DNA from: DASTGO01 sp035719045
GTDB taxonomy: Bacteria; Actinomycetota; Actinomycetes; Actinomycetales; Kineosporiaceae
Direction: 5' to 3'
Assembly: GCA_035719045.1 (NCBI GenBank)
Contig: DASTGO010000486.1
Coordinates: 1 to 16,222 of the forward strand
Length of the DNA: 16,222 nucleotides
In this document: positions 14,263 to 16,222 of the stretch, piece after piece
How the letters are laid out: each line of letters starts with the position of its first letter
Position numbering within the stretch: position 1 is the first letter of the stretch
Made by a program: the position numbers and the translations under genes
The notes under the pieces: generated by a model
Databases searched by the model: none
What the model was told of the DNA's origin: nothing
The model's input: only the letters and a program-made list of their open reading frames with translations

Positions 14263-15348
14263 GTGGCTCTCACCATCGGCATCGTCGGCCTGCCGAACGT
14301 CGGCAAGTCCACCCTGTTCAACGCCCTGACGAAGGCGGGGGTGCTCGCGGCGAACTACCCGTTCGCGACCATCGAGCCGAATGTCGGGGTGGTCAACCTG
14401 CCTGACCCGCGGCTGGGGAACCTGGCCAAGATCTTCGGCAGTGAGCGGCTGGTCCCGGCGACGGTGTCGTTCGTGGACATCGCCGGAATCGTCCGCGGGG
14501 CGAGCGAGGGCGAGGGCCTGGGCAACAAGTTCCTGGCGAACATCCGCGAGGCCGATGCCATCTGCCAGGTGGTCCGCGCGTTCGCCGATGACGACGTGGT
14601 GCACGTCGCGGGCAAGGTCGACCCGGCCGACGACATCGACACCGTGCACACCGAGCTGATCCTGGCCGACCTGCAGACGCTGGAGAAGGCCGTGCCCCGC
14701 CTCGACAAGGAGGTCAAGGGCAAGAAGACCGACAAGGCCGTGCTGGACGCCGCGCTGGCCGCGCAGGCGGTCCTGGAGAAGGGGCAGACCCTGCACGCGG
14801 GGGCCGCCGCCGGCGGGGTCGACCTGACCGCGGTGCGGGAACTGTCACTGCTGACCGCCAAGCCGTTCATCTACGTGTTCAACGTGGACGAGTCCGGGCT
14901 GGCCGACACCGCCATGCAGGAGCGGATGCGTGAACTCGTGGCCCCGGCCGACGCGATCTTCCTCGACGCGAAGCTGGAGTCGGAACTGGTCGATCTCGAG
15001 CCGGACGAGGCTGCGGAACTGCTCGCCAGCGTCGGGCAGACCGAGTCCGGCCTGGACCAGCTCGCGCGCATCGGTTTCCACACCCTCGGCCTGCAGACGT
15101 ACCTGACGGCCGGGCCCAAGGAGGCCCGGGCCTGGACCATCCGGCAGGGCTGGACCGCACCCCAGGCCGCCGGCGTCATCCACACCGACTTCCAGCGCGG
15201 GTTCATCAAGGCGGAAGTGGTCTCGTTCGCCGACCTCGTGGACGCGGGCTCGATGGCCGAGGCGCGGGCGCGCGGCCGGGTCCGGATCGAGGGCAAGGAG
15301 TACGTGATGGTCGACGGCGACGTGGTTGAGTTCAGGTTCAATGTGTAG
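14263..15348 (+). CDS. ychF: Redox-regulated ribosome-binding P-loop ATPase YchF (Obg family)
   Basis: YchF (OLA1 in eukaryotes) is a conserved ATP-hydrolysing member of the Obg family that associates with ribosomes and modulates stress and oxidative responses. The 361-residue protein has the P-loop GLPNVGKST (9-17), the switch-I region NYPFATIEPNVG (31-42), DIAG (72-75) and the NVDE (207-210) motif. The last has the NxxE form that marks ATP rather than GTP preference in this family. A helical insert lies at about 130-190, and the TGS domain from about 275 to the end includes KGKEYVMVDGDVVEF-like sequence (RIEGKEYVMVDGDVVEFRFNV). The GTG at 14263 is the only sensible start; it directly follows a TAGACT box. 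Identity is certain. Confidence 0.97.
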   Translation: MALTIGIVGLPNVGKSTLFNALTKAGVLAANYPFATIEPNVGVVNLPDPRLGNLAKIFGSERLVPATVSFVDIAGIVRGASEGEGLGNKFLANIREADAICQVVRAFADDDVVHVAGKVDPADDIDTVHTELILADLQTLEKAVPRLDKEVKGKKTDKAVLDAALAAQAVLEKGQTLHAGAAAGGVDLTAVRELSLLTAKPFIYVFNVDESGLADTAMQERMRELVAPADAIFLDAKLESELVDLEPDEAAELLASVGQTESGLDQLARIGFHTLGLQTYLTAGPKEARAWTIRQGWTAPQAAGVIHTDFQRGFIKAEVVSFADLVDAGSMAEARARGRVRIEGKEYVMVDGDVVEFRFNV

Positions 15349-15369
15349 GAATCCGAACGCTTTCCTGTG

Positions 15370-15387
15370 AAGAACGGCCCGGTTCTT
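15370..15387 (+). terminator. Possible ychF terminator hairpin
   Basis: AAGAAC (15370-15375) and GTTCTT (15382-15387) form a 6-bp stem with a 6-nt loop, 22 nt after the ychF stop. It is short and lacks a T-run, so this is weak. Confidence 0.35.
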
Positions 15388-15464
15388 GCTAGTCGGTAGG
15401 TACTCGCGGAAGCCCTGTACGGCTCAGGACGTCGGCAGGCGGTGACGCTGTCGTGCCGTCGCGA

Positions 15465-16022
15465 TCAGTCGAGGGCTTTGGTGATGTGACTGTAGTTCGG
15501 CATGAGGTCACCGACGTTCTTCTGGTACGAGATCACGTCGGCGATTCCTATGTAGTTCCCGGTCGGCAGCGTTCGCAGGCTGGTCCACAGGAGACCTTGC
15601 AGTCGGGAATTCTGAATGGCCAGCAGTTCGGAGCCGGACTTGAGTGGCGCCCTGTGCTGCTCGCACCAGGCTGAGACCTTCGCCCAGTAGGTGTCCAAAG
15701 TCGCCCAGCAGATCAGACCGCGTGGGCCGAGCAGTCCTCGGATCTCCTCGTCGGTGCGGCGCTGCGGCAGGCCGTGAGAGGTGACGTTCTGCAGGTCCTC
15801 CAACAGGCAGCAGGCGAACGCGTAGTCGGACTCGGTGCTCAGCAACGCCTCCACGACTGCCAGCACCGCCTCGAGCTCTCGGGAGGAGGACTGGGAGACC
15901 TGGAACGCGACGTCCCGACAGATGTCGAATTCCGAGGCTGACGAGGGGATCCTTCGACCGAGGCCGGCGGCCCGCACCAGTTGAGCGCCACGCGAGCGGC
16001 TCCTACCCTTGGCGAACCACAT
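15465..16022 (-). CDS. Protein of unknown function, lower GC than neighbours
   Basis: I do not recognise this 185-residue protein. It starts MWFAKGRSRSRG with a basic N-terminus and is predicted to be mostly helical. It has LEAVLAVVEALLSTESDYAF (50-69), a Cys pair CC (71-72) in ACCLLEDLQNVTSHGLPQR (70-88), and DEEIRGLLGPRGLICWATLDTYW (91-113). A conserved-looking end with LQGLLWTSLRTLP closes it. There is no signal peptide or transmembrane helix, so it is probably cytoplasmic. The ATG at 16020-16022 has AAAGGAG 7-8 nt upstream, which decides the start over a longer open frame reaching 16157. Base composition is clearly lower in GC than the ychF side (for example 15481-15540 is about 53% GC by hand count), suggesting acquisition by transfer. 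The stop is at 15465-15467. Confidence 0.8.
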   Translation of the reverse strand: MWFAKGRSRSRGAQLVRAAGLGRRIPSSASEFDICRDVAFQVSQSSSRELEAVLAVVEALLSTESDYAFACCLLEDLQNVTSHGLPQRRTDEEIRGLLGPRGLICWATLDTYWAKVSAWCEQHRAPLKSGSELLAIQNSRLQGLLWTSLRTLPTGNYIGIADVISYQKNVGDLMPNYSHITKALD

Positions 16023-16080
16023 GAATGCGCTCCTTTCGTTTGCGTCGCTCCCCGTCAACGGAGGGTTCGGCGGCGTCGGC

Positions 16081-16117
16081 CCGGCCGGGGCACCCGCGGG
16101 TCCCGAACCCCGGCCGG
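16081..16117. promoter_or_regulatory. Nested inverted repeat in the leader of the unknown gene
   Basis: CCGGCCGGGG (16081-16090) and CCCCGGCCGG (16108-16117) are perfect 10-nt arms with a 17-nt loop, and the loop holds its own palindrome ACCCGCGGGT (16092-16101). It lies about 60-95 nt upstream of the ATG at 16022. A TANNNT box (TAGTCT, 16118-16123, minus strand) abuts it, so the hairpin would sit at or near the 5' end of the transcript. It could instead be a terminator for a gene outside the window. Confidence 0.5.
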
Positions 16118-16222
16118 AGACTACATGTGCCGCTGCTGTGGCCTGGCGTAGGAGCATGTGTGCGTTCTCCGGGACTCATCGGCTGAGCTCGTCCGCTGTG
16201 CGCACGGTTCGATGAGATGACT

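Noticed and set aside
12293..14329. Two open frames of 678 (plus) and 654 codons (minus, 12357-14321) over the GH3 gene
   Set aside because: Composition is that of out-of-frame GC-rich sequence. The GH3 frame has a signal peptide, catalytic motifs and a strong Shine-Dalgarno sequence.
16023..16157. Longer N-terminus for the orphan gene (230 residues from 16157)
   Set aside because: The added residues are Gly/Pro/Ala-rich and overlap the nested palindrome, whereas AAAGGAG sits correctly before the ATG at 16022.
16123..16222. Right-hand end searched for a tRNA or another gene start
   Set aside because: A GGTTCGA-like string near 16206 resembles a T-loop fragment, but no complete cloverleaf fits before the window ends.

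Overview
The window is about 70% GC or higher and carries GTG starts, strong G/C third-position bias and several start codons placed 6-9 nt behind a TANNNT box. It also holds a recognisable actinobacterial gene neighbourhood (fumarase, DUF4245 protein, xseB, xseA, ispH, ychF; the same set lies in the Rv1098c-Rv1112 interval of Mycobacterium tuberculosis). I read it as chromosomal DNA of a high-GC Actinomycetota species. It is not Mycobacterium-like in detail: the fumarase is the class I iron-sulfur type, and a sugar gene cluster sits where glpX is often found. I cannot name the genus.

Layout. 1-309 (-): N-terminal part of moeA, running off the left edge. 406-2115 (-): class I fumarase. 2116-2635: a 520-bp intergenic region with repeats, inverted repeats and two LacI-type operator candidates. 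2636-3721 (+): LacI-family regulator, ending in a hairpin terminator. 3775-4701 (-): unknown membrane protein. 4767-5687 (-): PfkB-family sugar kinase, probably a fructokinase. 5768-6502 (+): DUF4245 membrane-anchored protein. 6605-6874 and 6871-8370 (-): xseB and xseA (exonuclease VII), with ATGA-overlapped reading frames. 8468-9487 (+): ispH. 9600-10403 and 10400-11653 (-): a PTH2-domain protein and RmuC, overlapping by GTGA. 11888-14041 (-): secreted GH3 lipoprotein beta-glucosidase/exo-glucanase. 14263-15348 (+): ychF. 15465-16022 (-): a lower-GC gene of unknown function.

How they fit together. Most of the window is housekeeping: TCA cycle (fumarase), molybdenum cofactor (MoeA), isoprenoid precursor synthesis (IspH), DNA processing (XseAB, RmuC), translation-linked functions (YchF, PTH2 protein). 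The LacI regulator, the PfkB kinase and the GH3 enzyme could belong to carbohydrate use, but they are not one operon and I infer no shared regulation beyond operator-like sites.

I found no CRISPR array, tRNA, rRNA, insertion sequence, phage or toxin-antitoxin module, and no clearly new multigene system. The most interesting signals are regulatory and structural: four genes with apparently leaderless promoters (three with exactly 6 nt between the -10 box and GTG), a perfect 38-bp palindrome, a perfect 13-bp hairpin buried in a coding region, a histone-like basic tail on XseA, repeated short tandem repeats at gene ends, and a compositional break after ychF with an orphan gene.
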